A stretch of 54,213 nt of DNA from JABSOG01 sp041583135. GTDB taxonomy: Bacteria > Pseudomonadota > Gammaproteobacteria > Enterobacterales > Alteromonadaceae. The stretch is from NCBI GenBank assembly GCA_041583135.1, contig JBFHGJ010000031.1, positions 1-54,213 of the forward strand. The letters are read 5' to 3'. Position numbers and translations under genes: made by a program. Below the pieces are notes generated by a model, which was not told the DNA's origin, did not search any database, and worked only from the letters and a program-made list of their open reading frames with translations. Shown here one piece after another: positions 15,967 to 27,900 of this stretch. Each line of letters starts with the position of its first letter. Positions within the stretch are counted from its first letter, which is position 1.

Positions 15967-17637
15967 TTATACCGGCTCTGCCGGGGCAAAGGCTTGGCCC
16001 GCTTCGCTCGGATTCAGTTCAATGGCATTGCCGTTGTCGAATTTGATCACGCTATCGGCCAGATGAAAATAGCGATCATCGTGGCTTATTACGATAAGGG
16101 TTTTCCCCTGAGCTTTTAACTCTGGCAGCAGCTGGTGATAAAACACATGGCGAAAATGGGGGTCTTGGTCGGCGGCCCATTCATCAAACAGCATGATGGG
16201 GGAGTCTTCCAAGTAGGCCAGCAGTAAAGCTAAGCGTTTTTTCTGACCTTGCGATAACCGTGTGGTACTGAGCACGCCAGCTTGACTGGTGACTTTTCCT
16301 GTGAGCTGCAACTTTTGTAATAAGGGGGCTATGGCCTCATCTTGTGCCAATTGACCGGCTTTATCGAGCGCGCAGTCAAACAAAAAGTAGTCGCTGAATA
16401 TGGTGGAAAAATGGTTGCGATACCAATCTCTATTGTGCTCGTTAAGCGGGTTTTTACCTAGGACAATGCTGCCTGCGCTGGGCTGATAAAGCCCGGTTAA
16501 CAGCTTGGCAAAGGTCGATTTTCCGCTGCCGTTACCGCCGGTTAAAAACAGCATTTGCCCTTGTTTGATGGTCAAATCAATGGGGCCGACGGTAAAAGGG
16601 GTTTCTTCTGGGCCACATTGCGCTTGGCTGTAATGATACTTAAGGCCTTTTATCGTGAGGCTGTGCCAATCGTTAGTTGGCGCAGCGCAAGGCGCTGCCA
16701 GCGTTTGCTCTTGGCTACCAGCCAGTTGCAGCGAGTTGAGTTTACGATAAGAAACCATCGCGCGGGTCACCGGCTGCATCGCGGTGATGACAAAACCTAA
16801 GGGGCCGATAAAGTAGATGATGACAAAAATATAGGACACCAACACCTCGGGCGACACCGGAAACAGCCGATACAGGCCATACACCACCAACCCCATCAAG
16901 CCAAAGACAATCAGGTTGGTCCAACTGCTGTTAAACGACCAAAACACCTGGGCGGTCAGCTCGGTATTTTTGACCTGCTCGATACCGGGCAACACCCTTT
17001 GGTTAAAAAACCAATGCTTGCGCTGGCTGTTCAGGCTTAACTCTTTACCGCCGTCGATTAAGGTGCGAAAGCTTTGAAACAGACCGTCCTCGTGCTCCCG
17101 TAATCGCATAAAGTATTTGCGCGCCTGATTGGTCAAAAGGTACGCGCCAAAGGCCAAAATACCCAGCGCCACGAGTAGCAAACCACAGTACAACGGCGAC
17201 AGCCAAGCTAGGTAACCGATGCACAGTAGCACTGTGGTGAGATTAAACAAAAGCGTCGGCAGCACCGTCAAACCACCGGCAATGGCGCCAACATCAGTGA
17301 CCATAGTCGCTTGCAGGCGATGACCGCCAGCAGATTCAAGCTGGGCATAGTCGGTACTGAGCACCTGATGGATAATGTTGCCTCTGAGTTTGGCCACAAC
17401 CGAGGTGCTTAATCTTGCCAGCAAAACTTGAGACAAGGTGCCAAGGCTGAATAAGGCGACCAGCCCGACTAAGAACAGCAACAGGTTATCAGGGGCGACA
17501 TTGCCGCTGCTCCCCGCTGCAGCCACTTGTTGGTTGATAAAAGCGATGAGTAATATCCCGGCAATGGCACTAATGGCACTCATCATTGATGAGCCGAGTA
17601 ATAAGCCGCGGTAATGTTTGACAATCATCCCTAACAT
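15967..17637 (-). CDS. Cyclic-peptide type ABC exporter (SyrD/PvdE family)
   Basis: 556 residues with an N-terminal six-helix membrane domain (about 1-310) and a C-terminal ATPase. Walker A GGNGSGKST lies at about 367-375, the signature LSQGQKKR at about 463, and Walker B IMLFDEWAADQDP at about 483. The DEWAADQDP block is characteristic of the SyrD/PvdE group that exports lipopeptides or siderophore precursors across the inner membrane. Its ATG overlaps the NRPS-4 stop by 7 bases (ATGTTAG), so it is co-translated with the assembly line and very likely moves the peptide product to the periplasm. Confidence 0.92.
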   Translation of the reverse strand: MLGMIVKHYRGLLLGSSMMSAISAIAGILLIAFINQQVAAAGSSGNVAPDNLLLFLVGLVALFSLGTLSQVLLARLSTSVVAKLRGNIIHQVLSTDYAQLESAGGHRLQATMVTDVGAIAGGLTVLPTLLFNLTTVLLCIGYLAWLSPLYCGLLLVALGILAFGAYLLTNQARKYFMRLREHEDGLFQSFRTLIDGGKELSLNSQRKHWFFNQRVLPGIEQVKNTELTAQVFWSFNSSWTNLIVFGLMGLVVYGLYRLFPVSPEVLVSYIFVIIYFIGPLGFVITAMQPVTRAMVSYRKLNSLQLAGSQEQTLAAPCAAPTNDWHSLTIKGLKYHYSQAQCGPEETPFTVGPIDLTIKQGQMLFLTGGNGSGKSTFAKLLTGLYQPSAGSIVLGKNPLNEHNRDWYRNHFSTIFSDYFLFDCALDKAGQLAQDEAIAPLLQKLQLTGKVTSQAGVLSTTRLSQGQKKRLALLLAYLEDSPIMLFDEWAADQDPHFRHVFYHQLLPELKAQGKTLIVISHDDRYFHLADSVIKFDNGNAIELNPSEAGQAFAPAEPV

Positions 17638-20600
17638 GCGTCACTCCCTGTCAATTTGGCCGCCAGCTGTTGTGCCAACGGCTCAACGTGGGGCGATTGC
17701 AGCAAAGTCGCGTGCTCGCCAGAGACTTCAATCACTCTTAAGTGCTTGGTGAGTAAATCCCAGTTGTAGCTATCGCTAAACTCAATAGCCCGAGCCTGCT
17801 CGCTTTGGGGCACCTGAAACAGTGTGAGGGCAAGCTCAGAGGGTTTACTGTCATGGGCAAATAGCGCCATGGCAAAATCGCCGATATAGTGTAGGTAACG
17901 CCTTACCATTGCTTCATCAGCGCCCTCAGGGGCCAGCCCTTGATTGATAAACGCATTAAGCACCTGTTCAAAGGCAACGGCTTTGTCTGCCGTTTTAATG
18001 GCTTGCCAATCAAGTGATAAAGCTTTGCCATAGAGGTTGTAAATGCTGCTATACCAAGTGGGCTGACCGGCAATTTGTAACTGCTGGGCTTTAATGCTCG
18101 GCTCGCTTGGCAGGCTATCTAGCAATAACAACTGTCCGACCTTTTCGCCTTGTTGTTGCAGGGCAAAGGCCACTTCATAGGCGAGGACTCCGCCGGTAGA
18201 CCAGCCGGTCAAATGGTAAGGTCCTTGTGGTTGAACGCTTTTTATTTTGGCAATAAAGTGCTCAGTCAACTGCGCGATGCTAAGAGGCGCTATCGACTCA
18301 AACAGCTCCGGCGCTTGTAGGCCATAGACTTTGGCGCTATCGCTTAGCTTACCGGCCAGTAAGCCATAGCTGGAGGCCATACCGCCAAAAGGTGGCAAGC
18401 AAAAGAGGTTACATTCGGCACTTGACTGATTGAGCGGTAACAACAGCTCATCGTTAAGGGCCTGGGGCGCGACTTCATCTGGCGCGAGCTGCTTGGCCAG
18501 CTCGGCGATGGTGCGATGTTGGAACAATAAGCCGGGGTTGACCATCATGCCTTGCTGCATCGACAGCGCCATTAACTGCATCGACAAAATAGAGCTGCCG
18601 CCGATGTCAAAAAAGTTATCGTCTATGCCGATGTCTTGGCGGCCCAACACCTGTTGCCACAGGCTGTGCAGCTTGTGCTCTGTTGGCGTGCGTGGCGCCA
18701 CTTTTATCTCGGCCCCTTGCTCTGGAGGGCGGTATTCTAATAGTGCGCGGTTGTCGATTTTGCCGCCAGAGGTGAGTGGCATCGCCTCAAGCAGGTAGAT
18801 ATTTTGCGGCACCATCGGCTCTGGCAGGCTCATGTGCAGCTGTTCAAAACAGCGTTCTTCTATTGTTTGATTCGTGCCTTGTTCGCTATCAGCGCAAATA
18901 TAGGCTTGCAGGGTTTTCACCCGGTTTTTGTCGGTTTTCACCAGCACTTTGGCAGCGCTGATACCGGGGCAGGCCAATAAGGCCGCTTCGATTTCGCCCA
19001 GCTCAATGCGATAGCCGCGAATTTTCACCTGTAGGTCGATTCGCCCTAAAAAGTCTAAGTAATAGCGGCCATCAAGACTTTGTAGCCAGCGCACCTTATC
19101 GCCGGTGCGGTAGCATTTACCCTCTGGGGCAAAGGGGTTGGCAATAAAGCGTTCTTCACTGAGATCTGGACGGTTTAAATAACCCGGCACCACGCCAGCG
19201 CCAGCGACATAAAGCTCACCAATGGCACCTAAAGGGAGCAGGCTTAAATCTTCTGCCAAAACGTAGGCTGTTGCCCCCGGTACCGCTTGACCGATATTGA
19301 CCGCAAGGCTAGGTTCAATGTCGGCGTAGCTGGCATTGATGGTCAGCTCGGTTGGGCCATAGGCGTTAATGGCTTTGCTGCCGGTCTTTTGGCAATGGTT
19401 GACAATTTGCTGGTAAATTGGCGCCTCGATGGCTTCGCCGCCGACGATTAAATTAAGTGGCCCTTGGTGTTGCTCAAGGACTAAGGCGGCAAGACTTGGC
19501 ACGCCATTAAACACCGCGATGTCATGCCGCGTTAATAGCTGTGCTAGCAGTCTGGCATCATAGGCTTGGGTGTTATCGGCAATAACCACTTTTTTACCCA
19601 GCAGTAACGACAAAGGGCCTTTAACCGAGGCGTCAAAGGCATAACTTGAACTCATCAGCCAAGGGGAATCGGCACTGACGTTTAACTGCGCCAGCTGGGT
19701 ATTCAATACGTGAATAAAATGCTGGAGATTACCCTGATTGACCATGACCCCTTTCGGCTCGCCAGTTGAGCCTGAGGTGTAGATCACATAAGCCAAGGTC
19801 TCGGCGCCAATACTCTCAAGCTGCGGATCTTCTGGCGAATAGTCTTGCCATAAGCTCGGGTCATCAACACAGGCGACATTCAGCCCGTTAAAGGCAGGCT
19901 CCAAGGCTTTGGCTTGTTGGGTCAGTACCCATTGGCACTGGGCATCTTTGAGCATATAGCTTAAGCGGCTGCTGGGCCATTCGGTTTCCATCGGCACATA
20001 GGCGCCGCCGACTTTCCAAACCGCGATTATTGCCGCTAAGGTCTCAAAGCTGCGGCTTAGGCACAACCCTACGCGGTCGTTTGGTTTGACCTGCATCGCC
20101 AGCAAGTAGTGAGCAATACGATTGGCCTTTTGATTGAGCTGGGCAAAGCTGAGGCTTTGTTCGGCGCACACCAGTGCCTGCTGCTCTGGTTTAAGCTGCA
20201 CTTGGGCTTCAAACTGCTGAGCCAAAGGGGTAAATGGTGCAGGTTCGCTGTTGGCCACTTTGCCGATATAAAGCGCGCCGGTATCAGCGGCATTTTGTTC
20301 GGCATCTGTTAAGTAGTTCAGCTCACTAAGGGCAATATCGCTGCCGTTTGGCACATCGGCCAAGCGGGCAAAGTGCTTAAGCAGGTTCTCAAGGTGAGTG
20401 TAAAGCCGCTTGATGGCGCTGGTGGCAAACTGCTCAAGGCGATAGCCGATTTTTATCTTTAAGCGCTCCTGCATAAAGGCGCCGAGGGTGATGGCATAGT
20501 TGGTATGCTCATCAACCGCCGTTTGCGTCATGCTCAGCTCATAAGGATTGACATTTTGGCCTTGACCATCGCTTGGTATTTGCTGTGCTATGCCACTATC

Positions 20601-21917
20601 GACAGGGAAGTTCTCAAACACCAAGAGGCTGTCAAACAGCGGTTGGCCTTTGTCTATGGCGCTTTGCTCGTGAATATCGCTAAGGGCTAAATAGCCGAAC
20701 TGCTCACGGCTGGCGTTGTCTTTTTGTAAGGTCTCAAGCAGGACATTTAAGCGGGTTGCGCCGCTTAAGTGCACCGCCACAGGCAAGGTGTTGATAAACA
20801 GCCCCACCATGTTTTCCATACCCGGTAAATCCGCAGGGCGGCCTGAAATGGTTGAGCCAAACAGCACCGAGCTTTCGCCGCTATAGCGGTGCAGCAAATA
20901 ACTCCACGCCGCTTGTAATAAGGCATTGGCGGTGCAGTTGTTTTGTCTGGCAAAGCGATTGAGCGCTAAGGTTGTGTCCTCATCTAGATCCAGCTCAAGT
21001 TTGACCAAGCCGCTTTTGCCGTCGTTGTCGTTAGGCAAGGCATCAATGCTCAGTGGCGTTGGGCTGTTAAAAGCGGCAAGGCTATCTTTGAAAAAGTGCC
21101 GGGCGCGGTTTTCATCTTGTTTTTTCAGCCAAGCGATATAGCGCTCAAAGGGTAATACGTCTGGCAGTTGTGGCGTTTGGCCTTGGCAGTAGGCAAGGTA
21201 GAGGGCGTTTATCTCGCCAAACACCAAAGGTCCGCACCAGCCATCGGTCAGGGCATGGTGCTGAGACCAGATCAGGTGATGGCAGGTTGGGCTGAGTTTC
21301 ACTAAAGTCACGCGCATCAAAGGCGGCTTGGCAAAATCAAAGCCTTGTTGTTTGTCTTGGGCGCGCAGGGCTTTTAGCTGGGTTTGTTGGGTATCGTTGT
21401 CTAGGTGCTGCCAGTCGTGCTCGATAAAGGGCATGGTGGCACTACGTTGTACCAGCTGGTGCACCATGGATTGATCAAAGCCGACAAAGCAGGTGCGATA
21501 GACATCGTGGCGTTCAACGACCGTTTGCCAAGCCCGTTTAAATGCCTCTAAATGAAGTTGACCTTTGAGGTCGCCGCTTAGCTGCGTGGTATAAGAGGCG
21601 CCGCTCCCATCGACCATCCCGTGAAACAACATGCCGCGCTGCATCGGGGTGGTGATGTAGATATTCTCAAGCATTGGATACTTACGCGCGATGGCGCTGA
21701 GGCTGTCGTTATCTAAGGTGGCATAGGGAAAATCCACCCCAGAATAACCGCGGCCTTGTTCGATAAAGGCCATCAGTTGCGGTTTGTGTTGTTTCAGCGC
21801 GGCCAAAATCTCGGCGCTGAGGTTTTTATTGGGATCAAACACTTTGAGCTTGCTTTCGACTAGGCTCATATGGATGTTGAGTTGCTTCATGCGGTCAAGC
21901 AATTGTTCAAAGGTCAT
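17631..21917 (-). CDS. NRPS-4: terminal module TubC-C-A-T-TE
   Basis: 1428 residues. TubC-type docking domain (1-52); C domain (about 70-520) with HHALTDGW at about 223 and a TPMQRGMLFH start typical of C domains that accept D-residues (DCL), as expected after the E domain ending NRPS-3; A domain (about 560-1040, core YTSGSTGEPKG near 717); carrier with GGSSIL near 1106; type I thioesterase (about 1170-1425) with GWSTGG (Ser about 1239) and His in EHATL near 1402. The hand-read code DAKNIGAIN is not a standard one; Lys239 hints at an acidic side chain. The start ATG overlaps the NRPS-3 stop by 4 bases (ATGA). It adds the last residue and releases the peptide by hydrolysis or cyclisation. Confidence 0.93.
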   Translation of the reverse strand: MTFEQLLDRMKQLNIHMSLVESKLKVFDPNKNLSAEILAALKQHKPQLMAFIEQGRGYSGVDFPYATLDNDSLSAIARKYPMLENIYITTPMQRGMLFHGMVDGSGASYTTQLSGDLKGQLHLEAFKRAWQTVVERHDVYRTCFVGFDQSMVHQLVQRSATMPFIEHDWQHLDNDTQQTQLKALRAQDKQQGFDFAKPPLMRVTLVKLSPTCHHLIWSQHHALTDGWCGPLVFGEINALYLAYCQGQTPQLPDVLPFERYIAWLKKQDENRARHFFKDSLAAFNSPTPLSIDALPNDNDGKSGLVKLELDLDEDTTLALNRFARQNNCTANALLQAAWSYLLHRYSGESSVLFGSTISGRPADLPGMENMVGLFINTLPVAVHLSGATRLNVLLETLQKDNASREQFGYLALSDIHEQSAIDKGQPLFDSLLVFENFPVDSGIAQQIPSDGQGQNVNPYELSMTQTAVDEHTNYAITLGAFMQERLKIKIGYRLEQFATSAIKRLYTHLENLLKHFARLADVPNGSDIALSELNYLTDAEQNAADTGALYIGKVANSEPAPFTPLAQQFEAQVQLKPEQQALVCAEQSLSFAQLNQKANRIAHYLLAMQVKPNDRVGLCLSRSFETLAAIIAVWKVGGAYVPMETEWPSSRLSYMLKDAQCQWVLTQQAKALEPAFNGLNVACVDDPSLWQDYSPEDPQLESIGAETLAYVIYTSGSTGEPKGVMVNQGNLQHFIHVLNTQLAQLNVSADSPWLMSSSYAFDASVKGPLSLLLGKKVVIADNTQAYDARLLAQLLTRHDIAVFNGVPSLAALVLEQHQGPLNLIVGGEAIEAPIYQQIVNHCQKTGSKAINAYGPTELTINASYADIEPSLAVNIGQAVPGATAYVLAEDLSLLPLGAIGELYVAGAGVVPGYLNRPDLSEERFIANPFAPEGKCYRTGDKVRWLQSLDGRYYLDFLGRIDLQVKIRGYRIELGEIEAALLACPGISAAKVLVKTDKNRVKTLQAYICADSEQGTNQTIEERCFEQLHMSLPEPMVPQNIYLLEAMPLTSGGKIDNRALLEYRPPEQGAEIKVAPRTPTEHKLHSLWQQVLGRQDIGIDDNFFDIGGSSILSMQLMALSMQQGMMVNPGLLFQHRTIAELAKQLAPDEVAPQALNDELLLPLNQSSAECNLFCLPPFGGMASSYGLLAGKLSDSAKVYGLQAPELFESIAPLSIAQLTEHFIAKIKSVQPQGPYHLTGWSTGGVLAYEVAFALQQQGEKVGQLLLLDSLPSEPSIKAQQLQIAGQPTWYSSIYNLYGKALSLDWQAIKTADKAVAFEQVLNAFINQGLAPEGADEAMVRRYLHYIGDFAMALFAHDSKPSELALTLFQVPQSEQARAIEFSDSYNWDLLTKHLRVIEVSGEHATLLQSPHVEPLAQQLAAKLTGSDAC

Positions 21918-24900
21918 ATTTCGATTCCTTCGTCTAACATGGAATTAATATCGGTGACGATAAGGTCGCTGTTTTGTTCAAACAGGCGATTGTGTTGTAT
22001 TTTGCCTTGGCAGTGGTCGATTAAATCGAACAAGGCTTGTTTGTAGTGGCTGGCGAGGCGCTCGACATCGCTTGGATGCAAGCGGCTCGCGTCAAAGCTC
22101 AGGGCAAAGGATAATTTGCCCTCGCTGACCATACCATTGATGGCAAGCAGTTGTGCCATTGGCTGATTGGGGCTGGCGTTATAGCCTGTGGCCAATCGGG
22201 CATCGGCAAAAGGCCCATCGTCGCTGAGCGCTTGGTCCATTTGACCTAAGTAGTTAAACACCACCTCAGCCGCGCAAGGCCTAGCCGACAGGGCAACTAT
22301 TTGCGGGTCTTTGGCGATGTATTTGAGCAGGCCAAAGCCAATACCGTTATTGGGCAGCTGGCGATATTGCTGCTTTATTTGCTCTATGCTTTGCCCTATA
22401 TCGGCATCAAGCCCAACCTCAAGGCGCAGCGGGTAAAGCGCCGTGAACCAGCCGACCGTTTCACTCAAATCGATGTGACTGCCCTCAAGATGTGCGCCTA
22501 AGCTGTCGCGGCCATGGCTTTCCATTGCCAGCGGCAAGACCCGCTCGCCACTCCAATGACGCCATGCCACATGCAGCGCTGCGAGCAATAACTCGTTGAT
22601 ACGGGTTAAATGGGCATCGTTGCAAGGTCCGGTCAAAAGCTTGGTCTGCTCGCTATCTAACATCAGCTCGCAGCTTTGTAACTGGCCTGGTACTTGATTT
22701 GGCTCTTGATTTTGAGCGGCCTGCGGTTTGGCAAAATTTAAGCTATCAGGGGCCGGTTTTAGCAATTGCTGCTGCCAATAGTGACGCTCGTTTTGGTCAA
22801 GTTGCTTGGCTGCGGTTTCAAGGGCCAAACGCCACTGCTGTAATGAGTGCGTTTTACTGCCAAGTGCGATTGGCTGTTGCTGCGTCAGCTGCTGCCAAAT
22901 CAGTTTTAAATCACTCAACAGGATACGCCATGACACGCCATCAACGATAAGGTGATGGAGAATAAGACAGAGCTTACCTTGGCCGCTTTGGCTGCCTTCG
23001 CCATCTTGTAGCAAAATGGCCCTAAGTAGCGGCCCTTGGTTAAGCTCAAAGCGGCTTTGCCAGTCATTGCAGCGCTCGCTTATTTGCTGTCTTTGCTCAG
23101 GCAATGGCTCTACGACGATACAGCTGTCGATGAACTCATTGGTTAGCGGCACAAAGCGTCCTGTCGGTAGCGCGCCGTCTTTGGCAAAACTAAATACCAA
23201 ACGTAAACTGTCATGTCGTTCAATCAACGCCCGCAACATGGCCTTTAAGTTGCTTTTACCAAAGGACGCTGGGGTATTGACCATCACCGATTGGTTAAAG
23301 TGATGGCTATCGGGCAGTTGCTGCTCAAAGAAGTGCGCGGCGATCGGCCACAGCGCAATCTCGCCTTCACTGGCGTGTTGCGGCGCAAGGTGATTGGCCT
23401 GATTGGCCGCAACAATCGGCGCTAAGCGGGCGATGGTGTTGTATTCAAACACATCGGCCACCGACAGATTCAAACCTTGGCTGCGGGCTTTGGCCACCAC
23501 GCCTATGGCGATAATCGAATCACCACCGGCAGCAAAGAAGTTATCTCCGGTGCCAATTTGCTCGTTGCCAAGGGCCGCTTGCCAAATCGCACAAAGCTTG
23601 GCTTCTATCTCATTGCTTGGCGCCTGATAATCTGCCTCCTGTGGCGCTTTAACCTCAAGTGCGGCAATGGCCTGATAGTCGATTTTGCCGTTGGCGGTCA
23701 AAGGCAGCGCGCTAAGCTCGGTAAATAACGCTGGCACCATGTAGCTGGGTAACTGCTCGGCTAAACGGCTTTTCGCCTCGGCTAAAATATCGACCTTTTC
23801 TGGCGGCGGCAGAATGTTCGGCTCGCCTGCACTAAACAGCCGACGATAAAACGGGCTGTCGCAAAAAACGTCCGCCTCGTGCAAGGTCACAAACCCGGCA
23901 TCAAGCACCTGTCCATCTGTTTTGTGGAGCTTTGCATCGAAACGGTAGTTGGGGTTAAGCCCGTTAGAATGCAAGGTACGGGTCATGGTGCCGCTAATGA
24001 CATCACCGGGCGCAACCTCTATGCCCGCGATACTGACCGGCAAATAAATCGGCAAGAGGCTTTGGTCGGCCTCTAGAATGTCCATCACATGATGGTCATC
24101 GGTAAAGAGGTTCAGCCAAGCGGCAAAGCCGTGGAAGCGTCCTGCTTTGGTTATTTCAAGGCGCATCTGGTGCTGCGCTTCAAGGGGCACAAAGGCGCTG
24201 TGATCTAAGCACTCCATCACGTCAATGGTTGAGAGCATATGGCTTTGTCTGAAATGCTTCAAACACACCCTTAAATCGAAGCGCTTACCGAGGCTGTCAA
24301 ACACCGCCTTGGTGTAGTGGGCGGCGATGGGGCTAAAGCCGTAGCGGTTGTCGTCCAGCTTAAACTCATCGTCGTTTAGGGTGATGGCCGCAAGGTTGGT
24401 GACAGTACGCTTAGGTAGCATATTGGCCGGGTCTTTGAGCTGATGTCTGACCTCATTGATGATCTTCGCCGCGCCCTCAGAGCCGCCGATAGAGCCGACA
24501 ATGCCCGAGACACAGTAGTCGGCTTTTTCCGGTAGCTGCACTTGGGTGGCATCGCCATGGATAAGCGTCACCACGTCCTCAAGACCTAGCTGCGCCAACT
24601 TTTGTTTGGCCACAAGGTAGGTTTGCTCCATCAACTCAACCGCGTAAACCTTGCGGGCACCGGCTTTAACGCACATTTGAGTCAATAACAGCTCGGTGCC
24701 GGGGCCGACCTCAAGCACCACCTTGTCTTTTACTGCGGCTTTTATTGCCCCTTCAAAAGCGCCGACACGGCGGCTGTCGGTCGCCATCGCGCGATATAGC
24801 AGGTCGTCATAAATATAGAACTCGGCAACCGATGGCCAAAGCTCTAGCGGTTGGGTCTTTTGTGGCACAATGGCGGCGAGCAGCTGCGCGCCATTTTGGC

Positions 24901-27900
24901 CTTGTTTGACCGTTACCGCCGCCGCTTTCACCGTTGGCAGCTGTTGCAGCTTGGCTTCAATTTCAGCGGTTTCAATGCGATGTCCGCGCACTTTTACCTG
25001 ATTGTCGATACGGCCAAGGAACAACAGCTCGCCGTTTTCGAGCATTTTCACTCTATCGCCGCTGCGATACACGGTGGAGCCGTCTTGGCTAAAGGGGTTG
25101 GCAATGAATTTTTGCGCGCTCAGCTCAGTTTGATTGTGATAGCCCTTGGCAATGCCGCTACCGCCAATCAATAGCTCACCCGGCACCCCTTGCGGCACTA
25201 CTCTGAGCTTATCGTCAACCACATAGGCGAGTTTGTTGGCAATGGCTTTGCCGATGGTAAAGTCGCCGCCGTGGTATGGTGTCAGTGAAAAACACACACT
25301 GGCTTCGGTTGGGCCATAGCCGTTGTAAAGCTGCACGCTTTGCGACCAACGGGCCACCTCTGTTTGTGGGCAGTGCTCACCGGCGGCCATCAAATGTTTA
25401 AGCGCCGGTAAATGCTTAGGCGTTAAAAACGGCAAAATGGCCGGTGGCAAGGTGGCGTGGGTTACCAGCTGGGCTGCGAGCAGCTCAGTCAGTAACTCAG
25501 GGGATTTGACCTGCTGCTCATCGGCCAGCACCAAAGTGGCGCCTGCTAACAGGGCATCAAATATTTCGATGACCGAGGCGTCAAAATTCCACGAGGCATA
25601 GGCCAAAACGCGGCTTTGCTCGCCAAACTGCATGATGCGCAGCTGCTCATAGACTGAGTTGATAAAGCCGCCATGGGCTATCATCACCCCTTTGGGGTTA
25701 CCTGTGGTGCCTGAGGTGTAAATCATATAGGCCAGGTCCTGCCCGTTAAGGTCGATTGCCGGTGGCGCGATATCATTGTGCTGATGGGCAATCGGGGTGA
25801 TATCAACTAAAGTGCAATTCCCCCAGTTAACGTTGCCGCTATTGATGTCATTGGGACCTTGCCCTGAGCTAATAACCAGCCTCATGGCGGCATCGTTGAC
25901 GATATAACTTAGGCGCTCTTGTGGGTAGTTCGGGTCAAGGGGCACATAGGCGCCGCCTGCTTTGAATACCGCCAAACAGGCGATGATAAACTCAGGACAC
26001 CGACCTAAATGAATACCGACAAACTCGCCCTTATTAAGCCCTTTGGCCACCAAGGTATGGGCCAAGTGATTGGCTTGACGCTCTAGGCTTTGATAATCCA
26101 TCGCTCTTGTGCTGGTGGCAATGGCGGCTTTACCCGGCAAGCGCTTGGCAACTTGCTCAAATAACTGGGCAATGGTTTTATCGACTGGATAACTCGCCTG
26201 GGGTTGGTTTTGCTGATACAGCAAATGCTGATATTCGCCATCGCTTAACAGTTGCCACTGGGCTAAAGGCCGCTCGGCGCCATGCTCGGCCAAAGCGCTG
26301 AGCAGCTGCTGCAAATGGCCGAACATGCGCTGCATCAAAGGCGCGGCAAACTGCTCTGGATAATAGCCGAATTTTAAGCTCAGCGTTTCGCCTTGTGGCA
26401 ATTTGGCCACATAGGCCATTAACGACAGCGGGAAGCTGGTTTGTTCATCTGAGGCCAAATATTCGGCAATGATGTCATCTTCGCTTACAGGCGTGGTGTT
26501 TTCACTGAGCGGGTAGTTCTCAAAGGCCAGCAGCGATTCAAACAAAGCGCTGCCCGGCGCCAGATTGGCCTGCTTTTGAATTTGGGCAAGGGAGACAAAA
26601 CTGTGTTCTTCACGGCGGACATTGTTATGTTGTAAGTCCGCCAGTAGCGCGGTTATCGTGGTTTTGTCATCAAATTTGAGCCTGATTGGAATGGTGTTGA
26701 TAAACAGCCCCACCATGTTTTCCACTTGATCTAAGCTCGATGGTCGGCCCGAAACCGTTGCGCCAAACACAATGTCGTTAAAGCCGCTGTAACGATGGAC
26801 CAAATAGGCCCAAGCCGCTTGTAATAGCACATTCATGGTGCAGCGCTGCTGCTGGGCAATGGTTTTGAGTGCGCTGGTAACGCTCACCGGCAAGTGGGCA
26901 TCGTACAGGGTATAACGGCCTTGCATTTTGCCCTGTTTAAGCGCATCAAATGGCGAGCTTGAATCAAAGCCCGCTAACTGTTCGGCCCAAAAAGCGTAAG
27001 ATTGCTGCTCATCTTTAGTGTCGAGCCAGCGAATATATTGCTCATAGTCGGCAACCTCAGGCAATTGCGCCTTAAATCCTTGGTAGGCCAGCATTACCTC
27101 GTTAAACAGCTGAGGTAGCGACCAGCCATCAAGTAGTACATGGTGATAAGTCCAGACAAAGTGCCAGCGGCTGTCACTTAAGCGAATAATGCTCACTCGC
27201 AGTAGCGGCCCTTGGATAGATTGTCCTGAGCGAATGTCAAAACCTTGCGCTTTGTCCTGTGCTCGCCAATGACTGAGCCAGCTATCATCGACAGGCTCGT
27301 GACGTTTATCTAGGTAATTAAAGGGCAGTTCAAGGTCTTTTTGCACCAGCTGATGAATAACAGGCAGGTCTAGCCCGACAAAGCTGGTTCTTAGCACGTC
27401 ATGACGCTCTAACACCAATTGCCATGCGTCTTTAAAGGCTTTGATATCCAAAGGCCCGCTCAAATCGCCATAGGTTTGGGTGGTATAAACATCGTCTTGT
27501 TGCCCATCGCCAAGCAGGCAGTGGAACAATATGCCTTGTTGCATCGGTGTGGCCGGATAGAGTTTATCCAGCTTGGGAAAGGCTGTTAACCATTGCTGCA
27601 ATGTTGCTTCATCGACCTTGGCGTTGGCAAAGTCGGCGAGCGTCAGCTGCGTCTGTGCACTTTGGCAATGCTCGATACACTGATACAGCGCCTGCTGATA
27701 ATACTCGGTAAAGCGGGCCGCATATTCTGCCGGTAACACGCTGGTATCGGCATGAATGGCGACCTGTAGGCAACCCTCACTGATATGGGCATTGATGCTC
27801 AGTGGATTGGCCGGACGGTTTGATTCACTGACCGGCATCCCCGCAGGCTCTGGCGCCAGAGTAAAGGCGTCGGTGTCAGCGCTAGCATTGCCGCCACTGA

